64,000 bases of DNA from an uncultured Acetatifactor sp. (GCA_910586775.1 CAJUJN010000012.1:1-64000); one strand, 5' to 3'. Counted from the first letter of the stretch, positions 1 through 9,387 are shown. The notes: generated by a model from the letters alone, not told the origin. Program-made: numbers and translations.

Positions 1-63
1 TTATCGGACACCAGAGATGGTGCTGCGGTGCATAACAGTTTATAAGTTTAACCTGTCCAGGAA
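1..63 (+). pseudogene. Out-of-frame upstream piece of the AraC sensor gene
   Basis: Frame 2 reads YRTPEMVLRCITVYKFNL and stays open to the window edge. Frame 1 from base 55 continues VQELEKYALGNRFID. Joined, they resemble the family pattern of an aromatic, short segment followed by VEELKKY…NxFID. Moving between them needs one base to be re-read near position 55, so this is either a real frameshift, a sequencing error or an old mutation. Confidence 0.4.
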
Positions 64-2010
64 TTGGAGAAGTATGCCCTGGGAAACCGCTTTATCGACT
101 CCATCGTATATCTGGACAAGCTTCAGCAGACAGTTCTCTCTACAAGAAGATACGTGGAATACCGGGACGATACCTTCTATATTTACGACGAAGAGAGCTC
201 CGTGCCCTTCCGTATGGAAGAAGCAGATAAAAACCCCTGCAGGCTGTCCTACGTCTCCAGAGGGCCTGCTTCCTATCTGATCTACTACCCGGATGCTGAC
301 AGTTCCAGCAACTATTCCGTCTTTTTCATTATCAATGTGCAGGAGCTTCAACAGCTTATGAAGAATTCCCTGTCCGGGGAAATCGTCTCCATGGTTCTGC
401 AGGCACCTCCCGACAACGAAATCGTGGCCGGGGCCAACATTGCCGCACTGAAACCATTTCTAACCGACGGCGGAACCCTTGACGTGGAGACAGGTTCCAG
501 TATATCCCAGGAGCTTCATGCGAATTCCGCAAAGACAATCGGCTATACCCAGAAAATCTCGTTGTACGTCCAGTCCGGGCTGTACGGAGACTTCTCCATG
601 GCTGCCCTGATTTCCAACCAGGTGCTTCTGGCACAGATGAATACTGCCTTCCGCAATACCTACCTTGCACTGCTCCTGTTGGGCATCATTGGCATGTGTG
701 TGGTAGTTCTGGGAATGCGCCATACTTTCCTGCCTCTCCACAGGCTGACAAAAGCGATTGTAAAAAGCCCCAATTCCCACCAGGGATATGTAGACCAGCT
801 GAATCAGGCATTTTCGGACACCATGACGGAAAACAAAAGCCTGCGTGCCAAAACCAATCAGTACCGCCTTGCCATACAGAAATCCATCCTGAGCTCCATT
901 GTCACGGAAGGCAGGTTTGACAGTTCTGATACCGCCCAGAGCGTTGAGCAGTTTTTCAATATGGAGCCGGACAATCATATCGTGGCCCTGCAGATGAAAT
1001 CCCGGAAGGCTGCTCTGCCCTCCAATGAGATTATGCGCTTTTTTAATGAAGCTCTCCCGGGAACCGATTCCTGCATCCTTCTGGAGACAAGCGGTAATTC
1101 CGCTGTATTTCTGCTGAATTACACTGGTACCGAAGAAAACAAGGACGAAGTACTGCATGTACTCCTGGAGGACCTGTTTGAGAAGAACGGCTATTTTTCC
1201 GCTGCCAGCAACGGCTCCGCCTCTCCTCTGGATATCCCTTTCCTCTATAAGCATGCCCTTCTTGCCAGCAAATACTGGGAACAGATGACGGTGGTTTCCT
1301 ATAACCAGATTTCCGCCAGGCCGGAGGATACTGCCTCCCCTCATTCCTATCCTTATGATAAGCTGGAGAGCCTGGCTGACCTCCTGAAAAATCAGGATTT
1401 TCAGTCCGCAGACGGACTGCTTCAGGAATTGTTCCTCCTGGCAGACGGCGCTTCCGCTCAGGAAAGCTCCCTTCCTGACTTTTTTGTTCGTTGTCTCCTG
1501 ATCGATGTGCTTACCACCATCGTGAACTCCATGAACCAGATGAACATCAAATTCAAGGTTTACCGGGACCTGTATTTCGAGACACTGTATCTGTGCCGAA
1601 ACTGTCCTTATCATGAAGCAGAAAAGCAAATCAGGCAAAACACGGAAAAATTTCTGAAGTTATATGAAAACGAACTGGCTAACAAGAGCATTACCTCCGC
1701 TCAGATCAGGCAAATGATAGAAGCACAATATACCTCTCCCGATTTTTCCATATCCCACATAGCGGATTCCTTCGATGTCAGCGTAGCATATGTCAGTTAC
1801 CTGTTCAAGAGCGAAACGGGAGAAAATGTTTCCGATTATGTGTGGAATCTGCGGTTGGAAAAAGCGAAGAAACTGCTTCTCACCACCGATATGTCCGTGG
1901 ACAACATCAGTATATCCGTAGGCTATGTAAGCACTTCCAGCTTCCGGCGCAAGTTCAAGCAGGACACAGGTGTAACTCCTTCCCAGTTCCGCGCCAAATC
2001 CACACCTTAA
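64..2010 (+). CDS. AraC-family regulator with membrane-anchored sensor region (5' end disrupted)
   Basis: The last ~100 residues (about 548-645) form an AraC double helix-turn-helix, with the typical SISHIADSFDVSVAYVSYLFK and NISISVGYVSTSSFRRKFK stretches. A transmembrane helix lies near residues 197-216 (LALLLLGIIGMCVVVLG), preceded by an extracytoplasmic region. The protein therefore resembles the one-component Cache-type AraC regulators common in Clostridia that sense sugars outside the cell. Position 64 is a TTG with no convincing ribosome site. In-frame stops lie at 43 and 49, while another frame upstream still reads like this family (…YKFNL), so the gene probably begins outside the window and is frameshifted near base 55. 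It lies upstream of a second AraC gene and a GH78 gene, which are plausible targets. Confidence 0.8.
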   Translation: MEKYALGNRFIDSIVYLDKLQQTVLSTRRYVEYRDDTFYIYDEESSVPFRMEEADKNPCRLSYVSRGPASYLIYYPDADSSSNYSVFFIINVQELQQLMKNSLSGEIVSMVLQAPPDNEIVAGANIAALKPFLTDGGTLDVETGSSISQELHANSAKTIGYTQKISLYVQSGLYGDFSMAALISNQVLLAQMNTAFRNTYLALLLLGIIGMCVVVLGMRHTFLPLHRLTKAIVKSPNSHQGYVDQLNQAFSDTMTENKSLRAKTNQYRLAIQKSILSSIVTEGRFDSSDTAQSVEQFFNMEPDNHIVALQMKSRKAALPSNEIMRFFNEALPGTDSCILLETSGNSAVFLLNYTGTEENKDEVLHVLLEDLFEKNGYFSAASNGSASPLDIPFLYKHALLASKYWEQMTVVSYNQISARPEDTASPHSYPYDKLESLADLLKNQDFQSADGLLQELFLLADGASAQESSLPDFFVRCLLIDVLTTIVNSMNQMNIKFKVYRDLYFETLYLCRNCPYHEAEKQIRQNTEKFLKLYENELANKSITSAQIRQMIEAQYTSPDFSISHIADSFDVSVAYVSYLFKSETGENVSDYVWNLRLEKAKKLLLTTDMSVDNISISVGYVSTSSFRRKFKQDTGVTPSQFRAKSTP

Positions 2011-2016
2011 AGGTCA

Positions 2017-2116
2017 GGTACTGAAACGGGCATTTGCGGAACCAGATCAACAGCAAATGCCCGTTTCAGTACCCAGAACAATTGCTGGCCCTGCACCTGG
2101 GACAGAAATTGTTCTG
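2017..2116. repeat. Nested inverted repeats after the AraC gene
   Basis: Bases 2017-2037 and 2053-2073 are perfect 21-bp inverted arms around a 15-base loop. A second 10-bp pair, CAGAACAATT at 2074-2083 and its complement at 2107-2116, follows directly. The first arm recurs imperfectly as a direct copy at about 2126-2150. No U-tract follows, so a repeat element is more likely than a plain terminator, although it could end the upstream transcript. Confidence 0.7.
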
Positions 2117-2173
2117 CCCATGCTCGGTACTGAAGCGGACATTTGCGGAACTAAAATCAGAAAGGACTGTTTA

Positions 2174-3070
2174 ATGCAGAAACACCACACAATACCCCTG
2201 AGTCAGATTGCCGACAATTCACGGGACAAACTGGCAATCAAACCCTTTGTTCAGGAAGATATCCTGGCTCACGACCACGACTGCTTTGAGCTCGCCTACG
2301 TGACAGGCGGCCATGCATCACAGACATTAAACGGTATCACTGCCTCTGTCGGACAGGGAGATTACTTTATCATTGATTACGGAAGCTGCCACAGTTACCA
2401 GAACTGCAGGAATTTCACATTAATCAACTGCCTCTTCCGGGCAGAAACCATCGACGACACTCTGGCCGGCCACCATTCCTTCGACGAACTGCTGCGCGTA
2501 TGTCTGATCCGGTATCACAGGCAATACTTCGGAAAGACTCCCGCCAACCATATCTTTCATGACGGAGACGGCAGTATCCTGCAGCTTCTTCTGGGTATGC
2601 AGCGGGAGTATGACAACCGTGACACCGGGTATCAGGAAATTTTTCGGGGCCGGCTGATGGAGATTCTGATTCTTACAATGCGCCAGGCGGTAATGGCCCA
2701 GCCTGCCCGGCTCCAGTCCCTGGAACAGTTCCGAAAGAGCGTGGGAAGTGACATGATCTTCGAGGCGATACACTATCTGGAAACAAATTACAGGGAGCAC
2801 GCTGTCCTTGGCAGCTTCTGCGAGAAATACCACTATAGCCTGCCATATGTGAGCAGACGTTTTAAACAGGAAACCGGGCTGTCTGCTCTGGAATATCTCC
2901 AGAAAATCCGGATTGAAAAATGCTGTGAGCTTTTGGCCGGCGATACGTTGCCCATACAGACCATTGCCCAGATGGCCGGTTATGAAGACACGAAATTTTT
3001 CAACCGGGTATTCAAAAGGATGATCGGCGTAACGCCCAGAGAATACCGGAAAGCCGCATCCTCTCTGTAA
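2174..3070 (+). CDS. AraC-family transcriptional regulator with cupin-like sensor domain
   Basis: This is a soluble 298-residue AraC protein. The N-terminal half carries a cupin-like sugar-binding pattern (HDHDCFELAYVTGG… then GDYFIIDYGSCHSYQ). The C-terminal ~100 residues carry two helix-turn-helix motifs (YSLPYVSRRFKQETG and TIAQMAGYEDTKFFNRVFK). The ATG at 2174 is chosen because AAAGGA sits eight bases upstream. The longer open frame back to 2057 would run through the inverted repeat. It precedes the rhamnosidase gene in the same direction and is its likely regulator. That assignment rests on position only. Confidence 0.88.
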   Translation: MQKHHTIPLSQIADNSRDKLAIKPFVQEDILAHDHDCFELAYVTGGHASQTLNGITASVGQGDYFIIDYGSCHSYQNCRNFTLINCLFRAETIDDTLAGHHSFDELLRVCLIRYHRQYFGKTPANHIFHDGDGSILQLLLGMQREYDNRDTGYQEIFRGRLMEILILTMRQAVMAQPARLQSLEQFRKSVGSDMIFEAIHYLETNYREHAVLGSFCEKYHYSLPYVSRRFKQETGLSALEYLQKIRIEKCCELLAGDTLPIQTIAQMAGYEDTKFFNRVFKRMIGVTPREYRKAASSL

Positions 3071-3310
3071 TATTCTGCTTTTTATCCGGCACAGGCGGTT
3101 CTTCCTCCTGTCAGCCGGCATGTTCCGTCAGCTAAACTCCAGGGCCACTTCTGCCAACCTTTTATCCAGTTAAAAACAGCCCCTGTTTCTGTCAAAAACA
3201 CGTCTTTTTTATCATTCCGATTTCTGATAGATTTATACTATGGAAAACAAGTTCATACTTCCGAAAAGACAACTATCATTTCAGTGCAAGGCACGATTTT
3301 CATACCCCAG

Positions 3311-3430
3311 ACCGCCAGAGTCTGCCGCTCTGTTCTGGTCAGGAATATAGTCGGCGGCCTTAAGTCACTGTCACGACAGTGACTTTGTTATAGTACACGA
3401 CTGCATATCTATTCAACGTGCAGTATAAAT
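3311..3430. repeat. ~120-bp dispersed repeat, copy A (upstream of rhamnosidase)
   Basis: This segment matches 12270-12390 along its whole length with scattered substitutions. Shared blocks include CCGCCAGA, GGAATAT, AGTCACTGT…GACTTTGTTAT, CACGACTG and CGTGCAGTATAAAT. It contains the palindrome AGTCACTGTC-AC-GACAGTGACT. In both places it ends just before the ribosome site of the following gene. The rest of the 3071-3470 gap is AT-rich with no ORF of note and should hold the rhamnosidase promoter. Confidence 0.75.
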
Positions 3431-3470
3431 AACAGAAAAACATAAAACAAACTCAGGAGGGTTACATGCT

Positions 3471-5639
3471 ATGGAATGGAATGCAAAATGGATTAAACCG
3501 GCTGTGGATACCGGTGACGCGGCACCTGTCTACGGAAAGAAATTCGGACTTTCCGGAAATGTAAAAGAAGCGAAGCTTTATATCACTGCGCTAGGCGTAT
3601 ATGAAGCCGAACTGAACGGCAAAAGGGTGGGGAACTTTATCCTGGCACCGGGATGGACCGCCTATTACAAAAGACTCCAGTATCAGGAGTATGATGTCTC
3701 CGGCCTCCTGGAAGAGCGCAACAGCCTGAATGTCACGGTTGGCAGGGGATGGTATAGAAGCCCCATGCCCGGCTTTCAAAGTTCTCCTTACCAGCAGGGT
3801 CTGAACGACAATCCTCCCGGACTGCTGGCACAGTTAGTCATTACTTATGAGGACGGGCGCAAAGAAACCGTCGCCACCGACGCAGACTGGAAAGTATCCG
3901 AAAGCAGAGTCCGTTTCTCCGAAATCTACGACGGAGAAATCTATGATGCTTCCTTTACGCCTGCCATAGACGGGAAAACACTGTGCTTTGACGGCCCCTG
4001 GTCTACCCTGCTCCCCCAACAGGGAGAGGAAATCCGGGAACATGAGCGTGTAACGGGTGCCCGTGCCTTCACCACACCCAAAGGGGAGTTCGTCATTGAT
4101 TTCGGCCAGGAAGTCACCGGCTACGTGGAGACCGTCCTGGAAGGAAAATCCGGCGATATCCTGGATCTCTCCTTTGCCGAAGTGATAGATAAGGACGGCA
4201 ATTTCTATACGGAAAATTACAGAAATGCAAAGGCGCAATATCACTATATTTGCCGCGACGGGCACCAGATCTACAAGCCGAAGCTGACCTTCTGGGGCTT
4301 CCGCTATATTCGGGTCAACCGGTTCCCCGGCGGCCCGGAAAAGGCTTCGCCGGAATGCTTTACCGCCATCGCCGTTCATTCCGATATGAAGCGCACCGGC
4401 CGTTTAATCTGTTCCAACCCGAAGCTGAACCGCCTCTTTGACAACATTATCTGGGGACAAAAGGGAAATTTCGTGGATGTACCTACGGACTGCCCTCAGC
4501 GTGACGAAAGGCTTGGCTGGACCGGAGACGCACAGGTATTTGTCCGCACCGCCTGCCTGAATTATGATGCGGAAAAATTTTTCACAAAATGGCTGGCCGA
4601 TATGGCAGCTGACCAGCATGAAGACGGATATGTAGGACATGTGATTCCCGACCTGCTGCAGGCTCCCGCCGCAAGCGCGGCCTGGGGCGACGCCGCCACG
4701 GTCTGCCCCTGGGAAGTATACCGGGCATACGGCGATGCCGCCGTCCTGGAAAACCAGTTTGAGTGTATGCATAAATGGGTGGATTACATCACAGCCACTA
4801 CTGCCACGCCCAATCTGTGGACCGGCGGCACCCATTACGGCGACTGGCTGGGCCTGGATGCCCCTTCGGGAAGCTACAAGGGCTCCAGCGACGAGACCTT
4901 TATCTCCTCCGCCTTCTACGCCCACTCTACCGCCCTGGTTATCAAAGCCGGTAAAGCACTTGGCAAAGATGTGTCTTCTTATGAGACGCTTTACAATGAC
5001 ATTGTTGCGGCATTCCGGTCCGCTTATCCGGAATACAGGACTCAGACCGAATGCGTTCTGGCCGCTCATTTCCATCTGGCTCCCGACTGCCAGGCCGCTG
5101 CGGACCAGCTGGCCCGCATGGTAGAGGAATGCGGCATAAAGCTTCAGACCGGCTTCGTGGGCACCCCTTACCTGCTCCATGTACTCAGCGATTACGGATA
5201 TACGAAACTGGCTTACTCCCTGCTGCTGCGGGAACAGTATCCCTCCTGGCTCTATCCTGTAACCAAAGGCGCTACCACTATCTGGGAGCACTGGGACGGC
5301 ATTATGGAGGACGGCGGCTTCTGGAGCGCAGACATGAACTCCTACAATCACTATGCTTACGGCTCTGTGGCAGACTGGGTGTACGGCGTCGCGGCCGGCA
5401 TCAATCCCGCCGCTCCCGGCTATGAAAAAGCGCGGATAGCGCCGATGCCCGACGAGCGCCTGGACTGGCTGAAAGCCTCCCTGCATACAAGGCACGGCCT
5501 GATTCGTTCCCAGTGGAAAAAATCGGACGGCATGTGGCGGTATGAAATCACCACCCCGGTGGACGCCGAGATAGTAATAGACGGCAAGGTACACCAGGTA
5601 GCCGCCGGTACATACTACTTTTACAGTGATATCTGCTAA
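3471..5639 (+). CDS. Alpha-L-rhamnosidase, GH78 family
   Basis: This 722-residue enzyme should release terminal alpha-L-rhamnose. It has the GH78 layout: N-terminal beta-sandwich domains, an (alpha/alpha)6 barrel, then a C-terminal beta-domain. The barrel signature DVPTDCPQRDERLGWTGD spans residues 336-353. By analogy with characterised GH78 enzymes, E346 in DERLGW is the general acid and E606 in TTIWEHWD the base. No signal peptide is seen, so it acts in the cytoplasm on imported oligosaccharides. AGGAGG lies ten bases before the ATG. A strong terminator follows, so it is probably transcribed alone or with the preceding AraC gene. Confidence 0.95.
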   Translation: MEWNAKWIKPAVDTGDAAPVYGKKFGLSGNVKEAKLYITALGVYEAELNGKRVGNFILAPGWTAYYKRLQYQEYDVSGLLEERNSLNVTVGRGWYRSPMPGFQSSPYQQGLNDNPPGLLAQLVITYEDGRKETVATDADWKVSESRVRFSEIYDGEIYDASFTPAIDGKTLCFDGPWSTLLPQQGEEIREHERVTGARAFTTPKGEFVIDFGQEVTGYVETVLEGKSGDILDLSFAEVIDKDGNFYTENYRNAKAQYHYICRDGHQIYKPKLTFWGFRYIRVNRFPGGPEKASPECFTAIAVHSDMKRTGRLICSNPKLNRLFDNIIWGQKGNFVDVPTDCPQRDERLGWTGDAQVFVRTACLNYDAEKFFTKWLADMAADQHEDGYVGHVIPDLLQAPAASAAWGDAATVCPWEVYRAYGDAAVLENQFECMHKWVDYITATTATPNLWTGGTHYGDWLGLDAPSGSYKGSSDETFISSAFYAHSTALVIKAGKALGKDVSSYETLYNDIVAAFRSAYPEYRTQTECVLAAHFHLAPDCQAAADQLARMVEECGIKLQTGFVGTPYLLHVLSDYGYTKLAYSLLLREQYPSWLYPVTKGATTIWEHWDGIMEDGGFWSADMNSYNHYAYGSVADWVYGVAAGINPAAPGYEKARIAPMPDERLDWLKASLHTRHGLIRSQWKKSDGMWRYEITTPVDAEIVIDGKVHQVAAGTYYFYSDIC

Positions 5640-5733
5640 AGAAAAGTTTCCCGGAAAACGCTTATTTGGCAGCTGACTTCCCCTTATGCCAAAGTATCTG
5701 CAATGCATTTGCGTTTTCCCCGTCTCACTGAAT

Positions 5734-5787
5734 AGGGCTGCCACGATAAGAACGCCATAAGCGCACTTATTGCGGCAGCCCTTTTTC
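5734..5787 (+). terminator. Rho-independent terminator after the rhamnosidase gene
   Basis: AGGGCTGCC (5734-5742) pairs with GGCAGCCCT (5774-5782), with extra ATAAG/CTTAT pairing inside the loop, and a T-run follows. A second pair, GGAAAACGC (5653-5661) and GCGTTTTCC (5711-5719), lies between it and the stop codon. Nothing coding was seen in 5640-5929. Confidence 0.85.
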
Positions 5788-5929
5788 CCGTATCCCCCTA
5801 TACCTCTGCTCTCCCTTTTTCTTCTCAACCCTGTACCTGCATCCCGGGTGCAGGTAAGCCCTTTGGGCGTCAAATAAGGCCGCCGCATTTTTGAATACAA
5901 CAGCCTCCTGCTCTCAATCAGAAATATCT

Positions 5930-6811
5930 TCAGGGCATTTCATACTTCTCTTCCCGCCCGGTCTCTTTCGCCACCACCACAAACCTGCCGTCCTCCACAT
6001 GGTAGGCACAGGTGGAAAGCGTCAGGAACTGATCCCCCAGCTGTGCTTCCACGCCGGTATCATACAATGACATTTTCTTAATATTATCATAAAAATCATG
6101 GAATTCCGTTTCATCTTCCGTCTTAAAGAAATTGTAATATTTAAACACCTGGTCCGTGGAATAATAAACCTGGCTGTAAAAAACAGCGAGTACTTCATAT
6201 TCCCGTTTTTCTGACCTGGTATAAAGCTGCATATGCTTATGCTCCTGATAATAATCCTCATCCTTATACGCATCCAACTCCCCGAACATGGTACCCGTCT
6301 TCATATTGTGGCCATGAATAATCAGATTACCGCTACCCTCCACGTCATAAACGGGACTGTCCGTGTCCAGAATCAGGCATCCCGCCTTATCCTCATTCCC
6401 GTAAAAATCCCGGTTCAGATAATAATTCTCATCCTCCATGGTCTGCATGACCGGATAATCGATAACCGTCCCCTCCACCACAATCCATGCAGCCATATCT
6501 CCGTTCTCCCGAAATGCAGCCGCATAAGGATTTTCGGGAAGCCGTGCCGGCTGCTCTGCCTGTTCAGTTCCAGGCTCATTGGATGCCTCTGTCTGTTCAG
6601 GCTCAGGCGAAGCAGACGGCTCCTCAGACTCCAGCTTCACCCGCAGTTGCTCTATTTTCATCTCAGACTCCCTTTCTTCTCCGAAGAAGCCTGTCAGAAG
6701 CACCACAGTGACAACTGCAGCTGCCACTGCTACAAAACCGCAGATAACAGCGGTTATTTTCCATCTCTGCGCCCCTGCCTTTTCTCTGTCCCTTTTTCCA
6801 TATTCTCCCAT
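5930..6811 (-). CDS. srtB: Class B sortase
   Basis: This is a transpeptidase that cleaves a sorting motif and links surface proteins to the cell wall. The 293-residue protein has an N-terminal membrane anchor (about residues 19-42), an acidic Ser/Pro/Glu-rich linker, then a sortase core. The core includes NLIIHGHNMKTGTMFGEL with the catalytic His, TLSTC with catalytic Cys268, and R276 in EDGRFVVVAKE. The arrangement and length fit class B. The start lies one base after the stop of the upstream membrane-protein gene, so the two are translationally coupled. The probable substrate is the VPKTG protein two genes upstream. Confidence is high for sortase and good for class B. Confidence 0.92.
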   Translation of the reverse strand: MGEYGKRDREKAGAQRWKITAVICGFVAVAAAVVTVVLLTGFFGEERESEMKIEQLRVKLESEEPSASPEPEQTEASNEPGTEQAEQPARLPENPYAAAFRENGDMAAWIVVEGTVIDYPVMQTMEDENYYLNRDFYGNEDKAGCLILDTDSPVYDVEGSGNLIIHGHNMKTGTMFGELDAYKDEDYYQEHKHMQLYTRSEKREYEVLAVFYSQVYYSTDQVFKYYNFFKTEDETEFHDFYDNIKKMSLYDTGVEAQLGDQFLTLSTCAYHVEDGRFVVVAKETGREEKYEMP

Positions 6812-6812
6812 A

Positions 6813-8357
6813 TCATTCCCTCAAACCGGAATCCGTCTTCCGGCATTCATTTTCACACACAGCAATCACCAGAAAGATAAGCGGCGTAGATACCACCTGT
6901 CCGAAGCTGAAAAAATTATTGGCCATGTATGCGGCCACAGCCATCATCCCGACCATCAGTTTCTGATTTCTCCCATATTGTCTGCAAAATCTGTAAAATG
7001 CCGAGACGAAGAACCCTATATATGCCGCAGCCCCCAGAATTCCCTCATTATTCAACATGTTCAGCCATTCGTTGTGGGCATTGGCATAGACGGCCTCCTG
7101 CCATTGCCCGCTCACCACAATATCCATAGGATAGTTTTCATAGAAATAACACGCAAAGCAGTCAGGGCCAACTCCGTACAGCTTCTGTGTGAGGCTGCTG
7201 TCCCGGAAGCCCTCCCATGCAATCCGCCATAACTGCCCCCTCATGCTCCCCCAATCATCGTCAAAGCGCAGAATCCCATGCCCTCCGAAGAAATCCCACG
7301 CGGCATCCGACCGCTGACATCCGATAAAAATCCCGACGCCGACCCCCAACAGCACAGCACCTGTCAGCATCGCCGCCTTCAGTACCTTTCCGCTTTCCAG
7401 AAAGTCCCTTCCGCCCCGTGCCCTTATTGCCCTCACCGGCAGATACAGAACAAAAAGCGCCAAAAGCACCGCTCCCCAGGCCGGCGTATAGTGATAATCT
7501 ACGTCAAAGGGCAGTATCAGATCTATCCGGAATACCCACATCAGAAACCCGAACAGCGGAACCAGAAGAAGGGTCTCCAAAAAACGCAGAAACTTCGATA
7601 CATCCTGAAGAGAACCGAAAAAAAGAACCGCGAGCATCACCGCAAGCGCCGCATATCCGCTGCTGCTCCCCTGCAGCAACAGTGCGGCAAAACCTGCAAA
7701 TGCGCCAATTCCTGTCAGCAGCCGCCAAAAGCCCTTTCCCGCCCAGAAGCAGTATATCAGAAAGGACACCATCACAGCAAGGTAACTGCAGAACCAGTTA
7801 ATATTTCCGATGGTGGAAAGCAGGTTTCTCCTGTTCCATTCCCACCATGACATATCCTCATATACATGGAACGGATCATCTCCCATGCGGTTGAGCACCC
7901 CTGTCAGGCACACCGCAAAAGCCGAAAGCCATACACATCCTGCCAGAATCCGCTCACTTTCATACCATCTGCTCACCAGAAAATATCCGCCCGTCAGAGC
8001 CAGCTGAGCCATCAGCCCCATATACCATCCCGGATATCCCCAAAATGCCGTATCTTTATAATCGCTGAACAGATAAGGCAGTCCTGATACCGCGGCAAAG
8101 GCTACGGCAAAAAAATCTGTGGCGGAAAAGCGGCCCGGAAAAAGCATTTCTTTCTTCCGCCACCGGTACAGGAACGCTGCGACGGTCCCCAAAAGCCACA
8201 GAGGCAGAAGTGCCATGGATGCATTCCGGTAAAAAATATATTTGGCATCCCCTATCATGTTCAGGCCGTCTTTCATATAAATAGGCAGCAGCGCCAGAAT
8301 CAACAGCAGATATACCGAGGCAATTATTTTCTGATATTCCTTATATTTTTCCCCCAT
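6813..8357 (-). CDS. O-antigen ligase/polymerase-like membrane protein
   Basis: This 514-residue protein has roughly a dozen hydrophobic segments and the large, late extracytoplasmic loop typical of the Wzy/WaaL O-antigen ligase superfamily. The loop includes SMRGQLWRIAWEGF and NAHNEWLNMLNNEG. Such proteins join or polymerise lipid-linked glycans at the outer face of the membrane. The exact substrate cannot be told. I start it at the ATG at 8357, because the longer frame (to 8414) would run through the terminator hairpin at 8381-8408. It is coupled to srtB, suggesting a shared role in envelope assembly. Confidence 0.8.
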   Translation of the reverse strand: MGEKYKEYQKIIASVYLLLILALLPIYMKDGLNMIGDAKYIFYRNASMALLPLWLLGTVAAFLYRWRKKEMLFPGRFSATDFFAVAFAAVSGLPYLFSDYKDTAFWGYPGWYMGLMAQLALTGGYFLVSRWYESERILAGCVWLSAFAVCLTGVLNRMGDDPFHVYEDMSWWEWNRRNLLSTIGNINWFCSYLAVMVSFLIYCFWAGKGFWRLLTGIGAFAGFAALLLQGSSSGYAALAVMLAVLFFGSLQDVSKFLRFLETLLLVPLFGFLMWVFRIDLILPFDVDYHYTPAWGAVLLALFVLYLPVRAIRARGGRDFLESGKVLKAAMLTGAVLLGVGVGIFIGCQRSDAAWDFFGGHGILRFDDDWGSMRGQLWRIAWEGFRDSSLTQKLYGVGPDCFACYFYENYPMDIVVSGQWQEAVYANAHNEWLNMLNNEGILGAAAYIGFFVSAFYRFCRQYGRNQKLMVGMMAVAAYMANNFFSFGQVVSTPLIFLVIAVCENECRKTDSGLRE

Positions 8358-8380
8358 GCTCCCATTCCCATATCGAAAAC

Positions 8381-8408
8381 GGAGGAGGAAAAGCAACTTT
8401 CCTCCTCC
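8381..8408 (-). terminator. Hairpin between surface-protein and O-antigen-ligase-like genes
   Basis: GGAGGAGGAAA (8381-8391) and TTTCCTCCTCC (8398-8408) form a perfect 11-bp stem with a six-base loop. On the minus strand a short T-run follows. It would end or attenuate transcription from the surface-protein gene before the membrane-protein and sortase genes. Confidence 0.7.
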
Positions 8409-8451
8409 ATTCACATCTCATGAATTCAATGTCTCAGGGTCTGTACTGCTG

Positions 8452-9387
8452 TTATGCTTTTTTCCTCTTATTCTGAGCCACTGCTGCACATGCCGCAGCG
8501 GCAAGGCAGGTAGTTGCAGCAACGGGGATTCCTGCCGGAATCGTGTCACCCGTCTTGGGAACGCTGTCCTTTACGCCCTTCAGCTGTCCCTTCGGTGCAT
8601 AAATTACCGCATATGCGCTGAAACGGTCTGAATCAAATGTAATAGTTGCAGGGTCACTGTCCAAATCCTGCAGGATAGAAACCGCGCCGTTATGTACACG
8701 TACGATTGCAAAATCATTGGCATTGCCGTCAATCCCTTCAGGTGCCTCTATCACAAAACGGATCGGGCTGCTCAGCTCTGTAACAGCCTCATGGCCTCTG
8801 CCGGCAATAGTCAGCTTAATATCAAAGATACCTGCCACCTTTGCTCCTGCAGACGCTGCCGCGCCATTGATCACCTGCTCTGCTATCGGGCCGAACTCAC
8901 CCGTAATGGTTGCTACCAGATGCTCGTCACCCGTCAGACCTGCTGCCGCTGCCATACTCGCTCTGGATGTGGTAACTACTACTGCCATTCCCGTGCTGTT
9001 GTTGACGGTAATGGTAGAAGAAATCTCTGTGCCGTTAGAAGTAATGACTGTTGCGCTGCCGCTTCCTGCATTTGAAGAAGAACCGGGATTGTAGCTGTTG
9101 TTTCCGGATGCACTGGGTCTGTTCGTTGTGCCGGAGCTGCTGCCTGAGCCTGTTGATGAGCCGGAGTTGCTTCCCGAACCTGTTGATGAACCGGGATTAT
9201 AGCTGTTGTTTCCCGACGTACTGGGCCGGGGTGTTGTGTTGGTGCTGCCGGTATTTCCGGTTGAGCTGTTGTTGCCTGATGCCGTCACTGTCATAACCGG
9301 CAGATTCACGCCGGCAGACTCCAGTACCGGCGGCGCTACGAGCAATGCCGCAGCCATCATTAAGGTTAATACTCCACGTCTTTTCAT
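8452..9387 (-). CDS. Secreted cell-wall protein with VPKTG sorting signal
   Basis: The 311-residue product has a signal peptide (about 1-25), a low-complexity Gly/Ser/Asn/Thr linker containing two GNNSYNPGSS copies, and a folded C-terminal half of unrecognised family. It ends with VPKTGD (about 276-281), a hydrophobic stretch and the basic tail NKRKKA. That tail is a classic sorting signal. VPKTG differs from LPXTG but is close to the (S/P)PXTG motif known for Clostridioides difficile sortase B. AGGAGG precedes the ATG. Being near srtB, it is the probable sortase substrate. Its function at the surface is unknown. Confidence 0.85.
   Translation of the reverse strand: MKRRGVLTLMMAAALLVAPPVLESAGVNLPVMTVTASGNNSSTGNTGSTNTTPRPSTSGNNSYNPGSSTGSGSNSGSSTGSGSSSGTTNRPSASGNNSYNPGSSSNAGSGSATVITSNGTEISSTITVNNSTGMAVVVTTSRASMAAAAGLTGDEHLVATITGEFGPIAEQVINGAAASAGAKVAGIFDIKLTIAGRGHEAVTELSSPIRFVIEAPEGIDGNANDFAIVRVHNGAVSILQDLDSDPATITFDSDRFSAYAVIYAPKGQLKGVKDSVPKTGDTIPAGIPVAATTCLAAAACAAVAQNKRKKA

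Noticed and set aside
460..1638. Long minus-strand ORF opposite the AraC gene
   Set aside because: It is a shadow of a well-supported regulator, with no family similarity or ribosome site. The same applies to long opposite ORFs in the glycosidase genes (for example 4404-5900, 32742-33962, 58962-61259).
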